Part shown: positions 16,626 to 23,965 of the stretch, piece by piece
Position numbering within the stretch: the stretch's first letter is position 1
Layout of the letters: every line of letters starts with the position of its first letter
Assembly: GCA_046086225.1 (NCBI GenBank)
Contig: JBJSXF010000094.1
Span: 1-24,613, forward strand
Length of the DNA stretch: 24,613 nucleotides
From: JBJSXF01 sp046086225
GTDB lineage: Bacteria > Actinomycetota > Acidimicrobiia > IMCC26256 > PALSA-610
Direction of reading: 5' to 3'
Position numbers and translations under genes: made by a program
Notes under the pieces: generated by a model
The model's input: only the letters and a program-made list of their open reading frames with translations
What the model was told of the DNA's origin: nothing
Database searches by the model: none

Positions 16626-16850
16626 CTGGCGAAGCCCAAGGACGACACGATCCTGGTCGAGGGAACGGTCGTCGAACCGCTCCCGAATGCCATGTTCCGG
16701 GTCGAACTCGAGAACGGGCATCGGGTACTCGCCCACATCTCCGGGAAGATGCGGATGCACTACATCCGGATCGCCCCGGGCGACAAGGTGCAGGTCGAGC
16801 TCACGCCGTACGACCTGTCCCGGGGTCGCATCACCTACCGCTACAAGTAG
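16626..16850 (+). CDS. infA: Translation initiation factor IF-1, CTG start codon
   Basis: The frame encodes [20 protein letters not shown], then [38 protein letters not shown] and [10 protein letters not shown]. This is a complete 74-residue IF-1 including the initiator. IF-1 is an OB-fold protein that occupies the 30S A site and works with IF2 and IF3. The codon before the conserved Ala-Lys is CTG, and the frame has a TGA nine bases upstream, so no ATG, GTG or TTG can serve at the family-standard position. The first internal ATG would delete about 20 conserved residues. CTG is a rare start codon. The strong Shine-Dalgarno supports its use. A sequencing error is the main alternative. Confidence 0.95.
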   Translation: MAKPKDDTILVEGTVVEPLPNAMFRVELENGHRVLAHISGKMRMHYIRIAPGDKVQVELTPYDLSRGRITYRYK

Positions 16851-16879
16851 CCCACCCACCCGCCGAGCGAGGACGCGCG

Positions 16880-16993
16880 ATGAAGGTCCGACCTTCCGTC
16901 AAGAAGATGTGCGACAAGTGCAAGGTGATCCGTCGCCACGGATCGGTTCGCATCATCTGCGACGATCCGCGTCACAAGCAGCGGCAGGGCTGA
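16880..16993 (+). CDS. rpmJ: 50S ribosomal protein L36, zinc-binding form
   Basis: The 37-residue protein reads [20 protein letters not shown] and ends in [14 protein letters not shown]. The zinc ligands C11, C14, C27 and H32 are all present, so this is the C+ form. L36 is a late-assembling protein of the 50S. It lies between infA and rpsM as in most bacteria, with a GAGGA-type site upstream of ATG 16880. Confidence 0.98.
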   Translation: MKVRPSVKKMCDKCKVIRRHGSVRIICDDPRHKQRQG

Positions 16994-17009
16994 GGGGCAG
17001 GAGGAACGC

Positions 17010-17387
17010 ATGGCCCGCATTGCCGGCGTCGACATCCCGCGCGAGAAGCGGCTCGAGGTGTCGCTGACCTACATCTTCGGCATCGGCCGCACGACCGCTC
17101 AGCAGGTCTGCGACGCCACCGACATGTCCCGTGACACTCGCGTGCGCGATCTCACCGAGGAGGAGGTCGCCCGGCTGCGCGCCTACATCGACCAGAACCT
17201 CCAGGTCGAGGGCGACCTGCGCCGCGACATCAGCCAGCACATCAAGCGCAAGATGGAGATCGGCACGTACCAGGGGCTCCGGCACCGCAAGGGCCTCCCG
17301 GTACACGGTCAGCGCACCCGCACCAATGCCCGGACCCGCAAGGGACCGAAGAAGACCGTCGCCGGGAAGAAGAAGGCCCGCAAGTAA
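17010..17387 (+). CDS. rpsM: 30S ribosomal protein S13
   Basis: The 125-residue protein starts [21 protein letters not shown] and has [13 protein letters not shown] (helix-hairpin type motif), [20 protein letters not shown] and a Lys-rich tail [15 protein letters not shown] that reaches the P-site tRNA. AGGAGGAA at 16999-17006 precedes ATG 17010. S13 pairs with S19 in the head of the 30S. Length is normal. Confidence 0.98.
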   Translation: MARIAGVDIPREKRLEVSLTYIFGIGRTTAQQVCDATDMSRDTRVRDLTEEEVARLRAYIDQNLQVEGDLRRDISQHIKRKMEIGTYQGLRHRKGLPVHGQRTRTNARTRKGPKKTVAGKKKARK

Positions 17388-17417
17388 GCGGGGACCGAGG
17401 GAAGACCGAGAGGCATC

Positions 17418-17816
17418 GTGGCCAAGACCGCACCGGGAGGACGGCGCCCCAAGCGCCGAGAGCGCAAGAACGTCGCGTACGGCGTCGCGCACATCAAGTC
17501 CTCGTTCAACAACACCATCATCACGTTCACCGACCAGCAGGGGAACACCCTGTCGTGGGCGAGTTCGGGCAACGTGGGCTTCAAGGGCTCCCGGAAGAGC
17601 ACGCCGTTCGCGGCGCAGCTGGCCGCCGAGGCTGCGGCCCGGGCCGCCATCGAGCACGGGGTCCGCAAGGTCGACGTGATGGTCAAGGGGCCGGGATCGG
17701 GTCGGGAGACCGCGATCCGGTCGATCCAGAACGCCGGGATCGAAGTCGTCGGCATCAAGGACGTGACGCCGATCCCGCACAACGGCTGCCGCCAGTCCAA
17801 GCGGCGCCGGGTCTGA
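17418..17816 (+). CDS. rpsK: 30S ribosomal protein S11
   Basis: The 132-residue protein contains [37 protein letters not shown] and the ending [18 protein letters not shown], all characteristic of S11 in the 30S platform. GTG at 17418 gives [18 protein letters not shown], a typical basic N-terminus. It sits 30 bases after rpsM. Confidence 0.98.
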   Translation: MAKTAPGGRRPKRRERKNVAYGVAHIKSSFNNTIITFTDQQGNTLSWASSGNVGFKGSRKSTPFAAQLAAEAAARAAIEHGVRKVDVMVKGPGSGRETAIRSIQNAGIEVVGIKDVTPIPHNGCRQSKRRRV

Positions 17817-17831
17817 GGGGAGAGGGAATCC

Positions 17832-18455
17832 ATGGCGCGCTACACGGGACCCGTGTGCCGGCTCTGCCGGCGGGAGCGCATGAAGCTGTTCCTGAAGGGC
17901 ACCAAGTGCGAGACGATGCGGTGCCCGATCGAGCGCCGGCCGTACCCGCCGGGTCAGCACGGACGGGGCCGCATCCGCGACAGCGAGTACCTGCTCCAGC
18001 TGCGGGAGAAGCAGAAGGCGCGCCGCATCTACGGCGTGCTCGAGAAGCAGTTCCGCCTCACCTACGCGAAGGCCAACCGGCAGGACGGCATCACCGGTGA
18101 GAACCTGCTGCGACTCCTCGAGCTCCGGCTCGACAACGTCGTGTTCCGCACCGGCTTCGCGTCGAGCCGCAACCAGGCCCGGCAGTTCGTCCGGCACGGC
18201 CACGTGTCGGTGAACGGCAAGCGGGTGACCATCCCGTCGTACTCGGTGCGCAAGGGCGACGTCGTGTCGCTGCGGGACAAGGCCCGCTCGATGATCGTCA
18301 TCCGGCACAACGTCGACACCCTCGACCGGCCGGCACCCCAGTGGCTCGAGGTCGAGGCCCAGGCGGGCACGGCGACCGTCCGCGACCTGCCCCTGCGTGA
18401 GCAGATCGACGTTCCGGTGCGCGAGCAGCTCATCGTCGAGCTCTACTCGAAGTAG
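17832..18455 (+). CDS. rpsD: 30S ribosomal protein S4, zinc-binding form
   Basis: The 207-residue protein begins MARYTGPVCRLCRRERMKLF. It has four cysteines (C9, C12, C26, C31) forming the N-terminal zinc knuckle of C+ S4, then RLDNVVFRTGFASSRNQARQ and the S4 RNA-binding segment VRHGHVSVNGKRVTIPSY. S4 nucleates 30S assembly and autoregulates the alpha operon in Escherichia coli. A purine-rich GAGGGGAGAGGGA precedes the ATG. Confidence 0.98.
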   Translation: MARYTGPVCRLCRRERMKLFLKGTKCETMRCPIERRPYPPGQHGRGRIRDSEYLLQLREKQKARRIYGVLEKQFRLTYAKANRQDGITGENLLRLLELRLDNVVFRTGFASSRNQARQFVRHGHVSVNGKRVTIPSYSVRKGDVVSLRDKARSMIVIRHNVDTLDRPAPQWLEVEAQAGTATVRDLPLREQIDVPVREQLIVELYSK

Positions 18456-18470
18456 TCCAGGAGACTTCCG

Positions 18471-19409
18471 ATGCTCTTCATCCAGCGACCCGAGATCGAG
18501 GCCGGCGAGCCCGAGGGCAACGTCCAGCGCTTCACCATCTCTCCGCTCGAGCCCGGCTTCGGCCACACGCTCGGCAACAGCCTGCGGCGGACCCTCCTGT
18601 CGTCCATCCCGGGCGCGGCGGTCACCCGGGTGCGCTTCGACGGCGAGACCCGTCACGAGTTCACGGTGATCGACGGCGTCAAGGAAGACGTCACCGACAT
18701 CATCTTGAACCTGAAGGATCTCGTGCTCCGGAGCCACGCCGAGGAGCCGGTGACCCTGCGGATCGACACCCGCGGGCCCGCCGAGGTCCGGGCGGCCGAC
18801 ATCCAGACGACGGCCGACGTCGAGATCCTCAACCCCGACCTCTACATCGCGAGCGTGAACGCCTCCGGCCGCCTCGCCGTCGACCTCACGGTCGAGCAGG
18901 GCCGCGGCTACCTGTCGGCCGAGCGGAGCAAGGGCACGACCACGATCGGTGTGATCCCGGTCGACGCGATCTTCTCGCCGGTGCGGCGGGTGTCGTTCTC
19001 GATCGATCCGACCCGGGTCGAGCAGGCGACGAACTTCGATCGGCTCACGGTCGAGATCGAGACCGACGGATCGATCACGCCCCGCGATGCGCTCGCCTCG
19101 GCGGGTGACACCCTCCGCAAGCTGGTCGACCTCGTGGCCGACCTCTCGGCCGAGCCCCGCGGGCTCGAGCTCGGCGAGATCGCGGCTCCGGCCTCGACGT
19201 CGCCCGACCTCGATCTGGCCATCGAGGAGCTCGACCTCACCGAGCGGCCCCGCAACTGCCTGAAGCGAGCCCGGATCGACACCATCGGCCAGCTCGTGCA
19301 GCGCACCGAGGACGACCTCCTCGCGATCACCAACTTCGGGTCGAAGTCGCTCGACGAGGTGCGCGAGAAGCTCGACGAGCGGGGACTCTCCCTGCGGGTG
19401 AAGGAGTAG
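18471..19409 (+). CDS. rpoA: RNA polymerase alpha subunit
   Basis: The 312-residue protein has the dimerising N-domain (1-230; [20 protein letters not shown] and [12 protein letters not shown]) and a C-domain after a short linker (about 245-312). In the C-domain, [20 protein letters not shown] keeps the Arg (259), Asn (262), Cys (263) and Lys (265) that contact DNA UP elements and activators. GGAGA lies upstream of ATG 18471. It nucleates core polymerase assembly with beta and beta'. Confidence 0.98.
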   Translation: MLFIQRPEIEAGEPEGNVQRFTISPLEPGFGHTLGNSLRRTLLSSIPGAAVTRVRFDGETRHEFTVIDGVKEDVTDIILNLKDLVLRSHAEEPVTLRIDTRGPAEVRAADIQTTADVEILNPDLYIASVNASGRLAVDLTVEQGRGYLSAERSKGTTTIGVIPVDAIFSPVRRVSFSIDPTRVEQATNFDRLTVEIETDGSITPRDALASAGDTLRKLVDLVADLSAEPRGLELGEIAAPASTSPDLDLAIEELDLTERPRNCLKRARIDTIGQLVQRTEDDLLAITNFGSKSLDEVREKLDERGLSLRVKE

Positions 19410-19414
19410 CGACG

Positions 19415-19771
19415 ATGCCGGCTCCGAAGAAGGGCGCCCGGTTCGGCGGCAACGCCGCCCACCAGAAGCTGCTCATGGCGAACCTCGCCGCGCACCTCAT
19501 CATCTCCGACGCGGGGGCGATCACCACGACCGAGGCCAAGGCCAAGGCGCTGCGGCCCTACGTGGAGAAGCTCGTGACGAAGGCCAAGCACGGCGGCGTC
19601 CACAAGCAGCGGCAGGTGGTGGCTCGCATCCACGACAAGGACGCAGCGGCGAAGCTCTTCGGCGAGATCGGTCCCCGTTATGCCGACCGCAACGGTGGGT
19701 ACCTCCGCATCCTGAAGCTCGGTCCGCGCCCCGGCGACAACGCGCCGATGGCTCGGATCGAGTTCGTCTGA
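19415..19771 (+). CDS. rplQ: 50S ribosomal protein L17
   Basis: The 118-residue protein contains [38 protein letters not shown] and the late [20 protein letters not shown], matching L17 near the tunnel exit. ATG at 19415 comes five bases after the rpoA stop. The protein ends MARIEFV without the acidic tail found in some actinobacterial L17 proteins. Confidence 0.98.
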   Translation: MPAPKKGARFGGNAAHQKLLMANLAAHLIISDAGAITTTEAKAKALRPYVEKLVTKAKHGGVHKQRQVVARIHDKDAAAKLFGEIGPRYADRNGGYLRILKLGPRPGDNAPMARIEFV

Positions 19772-19797
19772 TCCGGACCCCTTCGCGGAGGTCCCCG

Positions 19798-20556
19798 ATG
19801 GACCACCCGGAGGCGGTTCTGCGCCTCGTCGTCGCCTACGACGGCACCGATTTCCGGGGCTTCGCGGCCCAGCGCAACCAGCCCGGGATCCGCACGGTCG
19901 CCGGCGAGCTCGCGGGTGCGTTGACCCGGGTGCTGCGCACCGATGCCGTCCTCACCGGCGCCGGACGCACCGATGCCGGGGTGCACGCGTGGGGGCAGGT
20001 GGTGTCGTTGCCCGTCCCACCCGATACCGACGGGGTGCGGGTCGCGCGTGCGGTGAACCGGATGCTCGGCCCCGAAATCGTGGTGCGTGAGGCGGCCGTC
20101 GTGCCCGGCGGATTCGATGCCCGGCACTCGGCGACCTGGCGCCACTACCGCTACACGGTGCTGAACCGGCCGGTCGCCGACCCGTTCTCGGCCCGGTACG
20201 CGTGGTGGGTGCCCGAGCCGCTCGACCCGGCCCGGCTCCGGCTGGCGGCTGATCCCTTCGTGGGTGAGCACGACTTCGCGTCGTTCTGCCGGAAGGGAGC
20301 GGAGGGCACGACGACGGTGCGGCGGGTGTTCCTCTCGGAGTGGATCGACGCCGGTGACGGCGAGCTGCGCTACGAGATCCGGGCGAACGCCTTCTGCTGG
20401 CAGATGGTGCGCTCGATCGTCGGGACGATCGTCGAGGCCGGGCTCGGGGTGCGTCCGCCGGGCGCGATGCTCGCGACGCTGCGGGCCTGCGACCGGGCCG
20501 CGGCGGGGCGCCCGGCCCCGCCGCACGGCCTGTGCCTCCGGGCGGTCGGCTACTAG
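19798..20556 (+). CDS. truA: tRNA pseudouridine synthase A
   Basis: The 252-residue enzyme isomerises uridines 38-40 in the tRNA anticodon arm. The catalytic Asp is D59 in [15 protein letters not shown]. Other family marks are [14 protein letters not shown] (12-25), [16 protein letters not shown] and the C-terminal [22 protein letters not shown] at 19787-19791 lies six bases before ATG 19798, inside a small imperfect hairpin (19775-19794). It follows rplQ by 26 bases as in many actinobacteria. Its TAG stop is shared with the opposing gene through a CTAG palindrome at 20553-20556. Confidence 0.97.
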   Translation: MDHPEAVLRLVVAYDGTDFRGFAAQRNQPGIRTVAGELAGALTRVLRTDAVLTGAGRTDAGVHAWGQVVSLPVPPDTDGVRVARAVNRMLGPEIVVREAAVVPGGFDARHSATWRHYRYTVLNRPVADPFSARYAWWVPEPLDPARLRLAADPFVGEHDFASFCRKGAEGTTTVRRVFLSEWIDAGDGELRYEIRANAFCWQMVRSIVGTIVEAGLGVRPPGAMLATLRACDRAAAGRPAPPHGLCLRAVGY

Positions 20557-21311
20557 CCCTCGCCGGGGATCTGGGGGATCGACGGGATCGTGATCCCGTC
20601 GGGCAGGCCGGGAATGGTCTGCGGAGTGGTCGGCGGCTCGAAGTCGGCGTCGGTCGGCACGGAGACCGCGGTCGCCTCGAGGAGCTGCTTGCTCGCATCG
20701 TCGGAGGTCGTGCCGAGTCGGAGGAGGATGCCGGTCTCCTCGTCGACGCACACCGAGGCCTCGGCCGATGCGTCGAAGCCGCTTCCCCCGAGCCCGCCGA
20801 GCGGGGCGAAGTCGGAGGCCGTGAACGTGGCGCAGCGGGCCGAGCGGCCGGCGATGGTCTCGTCGGTGAGGCGGCCGCCGTACAGGTCACTGTCGACCCG
20901 GGTCAGGCCCTCGAAGATCGCGGTGAAGGCGGTGAGGATCCCGCCGGCGAGGTTGCCGAGGGGCAGCTCGGTGCACTCGGCATCGGGGCCGGTGCCGTCG
21001 CAGGTGACCGTCTTCCCGTCCACCGAGTAGATCGTGCTGTCCGCGGTGGTGAAGGCGACCCGATCGGATCCGTCGCGGGCGATCGTGATCTCGTCGCCCT
21101 CGTCGGTGCGGTAGGTGACCTTGATCTCGGCGTCGCCGGCCTTGCTCGCGATCTCGGCGAGCGGGTTGTCCGCCTCACCCCCGCCGCCCGAGTCGCCGCC
21201 GGCTGCCGCCGTCGTGTCGGTGGTGCTGCTGCTGTTGCTGTCGCTGCCGCATCCGGCGAGCGCACCGAGGGCGAGGGCCACGGTGACGATGGTGGGAATG
21301 ATCCTGCGCAC
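20553..21311 (-). CDS. Secreted lipoprotein of unknown function
   Basis: The 252-residue protein has a signal peptide (basic MRR, hydrophobic 5-18) and a lipobox LAGC with the lipidated C21. A Ser/Thr/Gly linker (22-46) follows, then a mature domain of alternating strands ([32 protein letters not shown]) with four cysteines (C104, C113, C160, C188) that could form two disulfides. The end is Pro/Ile-rich ([18 protein letters not shown]). The pattern loosely recalls LolA/LppX-like lipoproteins, but I cannot assign a family. It would be anchored on the outer face of the cell membrane. The start is GTG at 21311 with GGGAGG upstream. It is the last gene of the minus-strand pair. Confidence 0.8.
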   Translation of the reverse strand: MRRIIPTIVTVALALGALAGCGSDSNSSSTTDTTAAAGGDSGGGGEADNPLAEIASKAGDAEIKVTYRTDEGDEITIARDGSDRVAFTTADSTIYSVDGKTVTCDGTGPDAECTELPLGNLAGGILTAFTAIFEGLTRVDSDLYGGRLTDETIAGRSARCATFTASDFAPLGGLGGSGFDASAEASVCVDEETGILLRLGTTSDDASKQLLEATAVSVPTDADFEPPTTPQTIPGLPDGITIPSIPQIPGEG

Positions 21312-21331
21312 GGGTGCCTCCCGGGATTGTC

Positions 21332-21368
21332 GACCCCCGGCTGGGGTCTCGTTCCGGCCCGCAGGCTA
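21332..21368 (-). promoter_or_regulatory. Possible promoter and leader hairpin of the lipoprotein gene
   Basis: On the minus strand a -10 box TAGCCT (21368-21363) is followed by a leader of about 45 bases containing a 6-bp stem (GACCCC/GGGGTC, 21332-21348). The only good -35-like box, GTGACA at 21396-21391, is 22 bases away, which is too far for a standard promoter. Read-through from the phosphodiesterase gene 102 bases upstream is also possible. Confidence 0.3.
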
Positions 21369-21413
21369 GGCAGCCGGACCGGCGAGCCGGTGTCACCCGG
21401 TCCCGGCGAGTGT

Positions 21414-22946
21414 TCAGGACGCGGGCGGCACGCCGAAGTAGAGGAATCCGTACGCCTCGTCCCGGGCCGTGATCCCCGCCTCCCGCAGGGCGACATCCCA
21501 GTCGCCGCTGCACCCGGGCACGCTCTCCTGCATGCCGTGGTCGGCGACGAGGACGAACGCGCAGTCGTCGATGATGCCGGCTGCTTCGGCCGCGTCGAGC
21601 ACGGCTCCGATTCGCCCGTCGCTATCGCGCACCGATGCCGCCGCGATCTCCGAGTAGGGCCCGCCTTCGTGCATCGCCGCGTCGGTGAGGGTGAAGTTGC
21701 ACCACAGGAACCGGGGGGCCGGGTAGCTCACGTCGCGGTAGTGCCCGCTCAGGATGCCGACGGCCTGCTCGGTGCCCATGTGGTCGACGATCGACGACCA
21801 CGAGTAATCCTTCGACGGCCGCACGAAGCGCTCCGTGGTGTGCGGCAGACCGAAGGGGTCGGCCGGGATCGGCGGCACCTCGCCCCGGCGGAAGAAGTCG
21901 AAGGTGGAGTAGTCGGCACCTCGGTCGCAGGGCTCGTTGACCGAGGCGGTGAAGGCATCGGGCCAGGTGCGCCGCACGGCTTCGTGCAGGGTCTCGATGC
22001 CGGGTTCGAGGTGCTGCATGCTCCAGGGCCACGTGGCCGAGGAGTTGGTGATCACCTGCTCGCCCCGACGCCGGTCGAACCACGCGTTGTTCAGGATGCC
22101 GTGGTGGCCGGGATGGGCGCCCGTGATGATCGTGGTGTGGTTGGCGAGGGTGATCGTGGGGAGCGAGGCGATGGCGCCGTGACCGAACGACACCCCCATG
22201 TCGATGAGGCGGGCGACGTTGGGTGCCTCACCCCGAGCGACGAGGTCGTGGAGCACGTTCGCGTTCGTGCCGTCGAACAGGAAACCGATGACGTGGCGCG
22301 GGTGGTCGTCGGGATCGAGCACGTCGTCGACGGGAACGCCGTCCTGCGTCGCGAGCAGGGTGCCGTCGGGCCGCTCGGCGCACCCGAGCAGCCGGGCGAT
22401 CGTCGGTGCGACGTCGACCAGGCGGGTGGAGCGGGGCACGATGCCGAGCCGCTTCACCCCGCGGCCGGCCAGGACGAACGGGGCCCGGGCCTGGACCACG
22501 CCGAGCGAGCCGTGCTCACCGCGGTGACCGCCCTGGTCTTCCCAGTTGTGGGCGGCCGAATGCAGCACGCAGAGGTCGGGCGCCGCGGGCGAGTCGAAGA
22601 GCTGGGCGATGTGATCGAAGGCGTGCGGGTACGCGTTGTCCCGCCGGTGGGGGGACGGCAGCTCCCGCTCCTCGGCGAGGGGCGCGAAGCGGTCGGTGGT
22701 CTGGTCGGCCAGCGGATCGACGCCCTCGACCGCGACCCGCTCGAACCCGGTCCCGGCGCGGCGGAAGGCGACCATGCCGTCGTGGCTCCGGGCCTCGTAG
22801 CGGCCGTCACGGTGGAGGCAGACCATGTCGACGATCGGCTCGAGCGCGGCATCGCAGAGCAGGTCGATCGCCCGTTCCATTTCGGCCCGGTGGGCCTCGG
22901 GAACCTCGTGGGGGCCGGGGATCGCGGGTTCGGCGGTGGTCGTCAC
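21414..22946 (-). CDS. Alkaline-phosphatase-superfamily phosphodiesterase, apparently circularly permuted
   Basis: From GTG at 22946 this encodes 510 residues with no signal peptide or membrane span, so it is probably cytosolic. Residues 218-510 match type I phosphodiesterase/nucleotide pyrophosphatases: metal Asp in FLFDGTNAN (D225), the nucleophile segment [20 protein letters not shown] (261-280), the metal pair D422/H426 in [12 protein letters not shown], and D469/H470 in ADHGM. The part that normally follows these motifs lies before them: [11 protein letters not shown] with H145, [10 protein letters not shown] (155-164), and [13 protein letters not shown] (177-189). All expected metal ligands are therefore present but in permuted order. 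The substrate is unknown; a phosphodiester or phosphomonoester is likely. The frame stays open upstream into rplM, but family similarity begins after 22946. Confidence 0.85.
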   Translation of the reverse strand: MTTTAEPAIPGPHEVPEAHRAEMERAIDLLCDAALEPIVDMVCLHRDGRYEARSHDGMVAFRRAGTGFERVAVEGVDPLADQTTDRFAPLAEERELPSPHRRDNAYPHAFDHIAQLFDSPAAPDLCVLHSAAHNWEDQGGHRGEHGSLGVVQARAPFVLAGRGVKRLGIVPRSTRLVDVAPTIARLLGCAERPDGTLLATQDGVPVDDVLDPDDHPRHVIGFLFDGTNANVLHDLVARGEAPNVARLIDMGVSFGHGAIASLPTITLANHTTIITGAHPGHHGILNNAWFDRRRGEQVITNSSATWPWSMQHLEPGIETLHEAVRRTWPDAFTASVNEPCDRGADYSTFDFFRRGEVPPIPADPFGLPHTTERFVRPSKDYSWSSIVDHMGTEQAVGILSGHYRDVSYPAPRFLWCNFTLTDAAMHEGGPYSEIAAASVRDSDGRIGAVLDAAEAAGIIDDCAFVLVADHGMQESVPGCSGDWDVALREAGITARDEAYGFLYFGVPPAS

Positions 22947-22953
22947 GGCAGCG

Positions 22954-22959
22954 AGCCTA
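22954..22959 (-). promoter_or_regulatory. -10 box implying a leaderless phosphodiesterase mRNA
   Basis: On the minus strand TAGGCT (22959-22954) ends seven bases before the GTG at 22946-22944. Transcription would then begin at or next to the start codon. No Shine-Dalgarno is present between them. The -35 region is weak. Confidence 0.45.
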
Positions 22960-22992
22960 GAGCGGTCCGCGCCGGCCGACCGGGGGCCCGGG

Positions 22993-23021
22993 CCCGCCCG
23001 TCCGACCCCTGGACGGGCGGG
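22993..23021. repeat. Perfect 11-bp inverted repeat in the divergent phosphodiesterase/rplM spacer
   Basis: The arms CCCGCCCGTCC (22993-23003) and GGACGGGCGGG (23011-23021) are exactly complementary around a 7-base centre GACCCCT. The repeat covers the expected -35 region of rplM and lies upstream of the phosphodiesterase start. It could be an operator or a cruciform-forming element. A terminator is less likely because both flanking genes point away from it. Confidence 0.6.
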
Positions 23022-23038
23022 GGTCGTCGGGCTTCGGC

Positions 23039-23044
23039 TATCCT
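23039..23044 (+). promoter_or_regulatory. -10 box for the rplM-rpsI-glmM operon
   Basis: TATCCT in a GGCTATCCTTCGCC context lies 50 bases before the rplM GTG. No convincing -35 box is present; the normal site is occupied by the 11-bp inverted repeat. A transcript would start near 23051. Confidence 0.5.
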
Positions 23045-23058
23045 TCGCCGTTCGTTCC

Positions 23059-23075
23059 GGGGCCCGTCCGGCCCC
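23059..23075 (+). promoter_or_regulatory. Hairpin in the rplM 5' leader
   Basis: A 6-bp stem GGGGCC/GGCCCC closes on CGTCC near the predicted 5' end of the rplM message. Leaders of rplM in other bacteria can bind L13 for feedback. I do not see enough to claim a homologous structure here. Confidence 0.4.
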
Positions 23076-23093
23076 CCTTCGTCGAGAGTCCAC

Positions 23094-23546
23094 GTGCGCA
23101 CCTTCACGCCTACCCCGTCCGACATCACCCGCGACTGGCACGTCATCGATGCCGAGGGCGCCATCCTGGGTCGCCTCGCCACCGAGGTGGCGACGCTCCT
23201 GCGCGGCAAGCACAAGCCGATCTGGGCCCCCCACGTCGACACCGGCGATCACGTCATCGTGATCAACGCCTCGCTGCTGGCCGTCGGGGCCCGCAAGCGC
23301 GATCAGAAGACCTACTACCGCCACACGGGCTACCCGGGCGGCATCAAGGCCGAGCGGCTCGAGGACCTCCTCGCCCGCAACCCCGAGAAGGTCGTTCGTC
23401 TCGCGGTCCGCCGCATGCTCCCGAAGGGTCCGCTCGGTCGCAGCATGCTGCGCAAGCTGAAGGTGTACGGCGGCCCGACCCATCCCCACCAGGCCCAGCA
23501 GCCCTCGGCCCGCGAGCTCCCCGCCCGCGCCCGGGCCGCGCGCTGA
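23094..23546 (+). CDS. rplM: 50S ribosomal protein L13
   Basis: The 150-residue protein begins at GTG 23094 with [20 protein letters not shown], the standard L13 opening. It carries [32 protein letters not shown] and [20 protein letters not shown]13 is an early 50S assembly protein. The frame continues upstream antisense to the phosphodiesterase gene, which is fortuitous. The Shine-Dalgarno is a weak GAGAG. It is followed 13 bases later by rpsI. Confidence 0.98.
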   Translation: MRTFTPTPSDITRDWHVIDAEGAILGRLATEVATLLRGKHKPIWAPHVDTGDHVIVINASLLAVGARKRDQKTYYRHTGYPGGIKAERLEDLLARNPEKVVRLAVRRMLPKGPLGRSMLRKLKVYGGPTHPHQAQQPSARELPARARAAR

Positions 23547-23559
23547 GAGGAACCATCCC

Positions 23560-23952
23560 GTGCCGAAGCCTCTGATCCAGACGACCGGTCGCCGCAAGGA
23601 GTCCATCGCCCGCGTGCGGCTGCGCCCGGGCACCGGACAGATCACCGTGAACGGTCGGCCGTTCGCCGCCTACTTCCCGATCCTCACCCACCAGGTGACG
23701 GCGAAGGAGCCGCTGCGCCTCACCCAGACCGAAGAGGTCTACGACGTCGACGCCACGATCGGCGGCGGCGGCGTGAGCGGTCAGGCCGGCGCCATCCGCC
23801 TCGGCATCGCCCGAGCCCTCGTGGCCCTCGATCCGGAGACCCGGCCCGTCCTCAAGAAGGCGGGGATGCTCACCCGGGACGCTCGGGAGAAGGAGCGGCG
23901 CAAGTACGGGCTCAAGAAGGCCCGCAAGGCTCCGCAGTACTCGAAGCGGTAG
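23560..23952 (+). CDS. rpsI: 30S ribosomal protein S9
   Basis: The 130-residue protein has [40 protein letters not shown] and the invariant basic C-terminus [11 protein letters not shown], whose last residues touch the P-site tRNA anticodon. GTG at 23560 has AGAGGA about eight bases upstream. The L13-S9 pairing is nearly universal. Confidence 0.98.
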   Translation: MPKPLIQTTGRRKESIARVRLRPGTGQITVNGRPFAAYFPILTHQVTAKEPLRLTQTEEVYDVDATIGGGGVSGQAGAIRLGIARALVALDPETRPVLKKAGMLTRDAREKERRKYGLKKARKAPQYSKR

Positions 23953-23965
23953 CCGCCGACGCGCC

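Noticed and set aside
16953..18737. A 594-codon minus-strand open frame opposite rpsM, rpsK, rpsD and rpoA
   Set aside because: It is an antisense shadow of highly conserved genes with no motif of its own.
21374..21404. Overlapping GC-rich inverted repeats after the phosphodiesterase stop as a terminator
   Set aside because: Several competing pairings exist, the best simple stem is only 5 bp, and no T-run follows, so no single structure can be supported.
20553..22946. Lipoprotein plus phosphodiesterase considered as a new defence or signalling system
   Set aside because: Two genes without sensor, effector or immunity features, and a phosphodiesterase fold with broad housekeeping uses, do not support such a claim.
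20532..23546. A 1004-codon + strand open frame opposite the lipoprotein and phosphodiesterase genes, running in frame into rplM
   Set aside because: Only its last 150 codons (rplM) resemble a protein. The rest is a GC-rich antisense shadow of two genes with clear signal-peptide or catalytic motifs.
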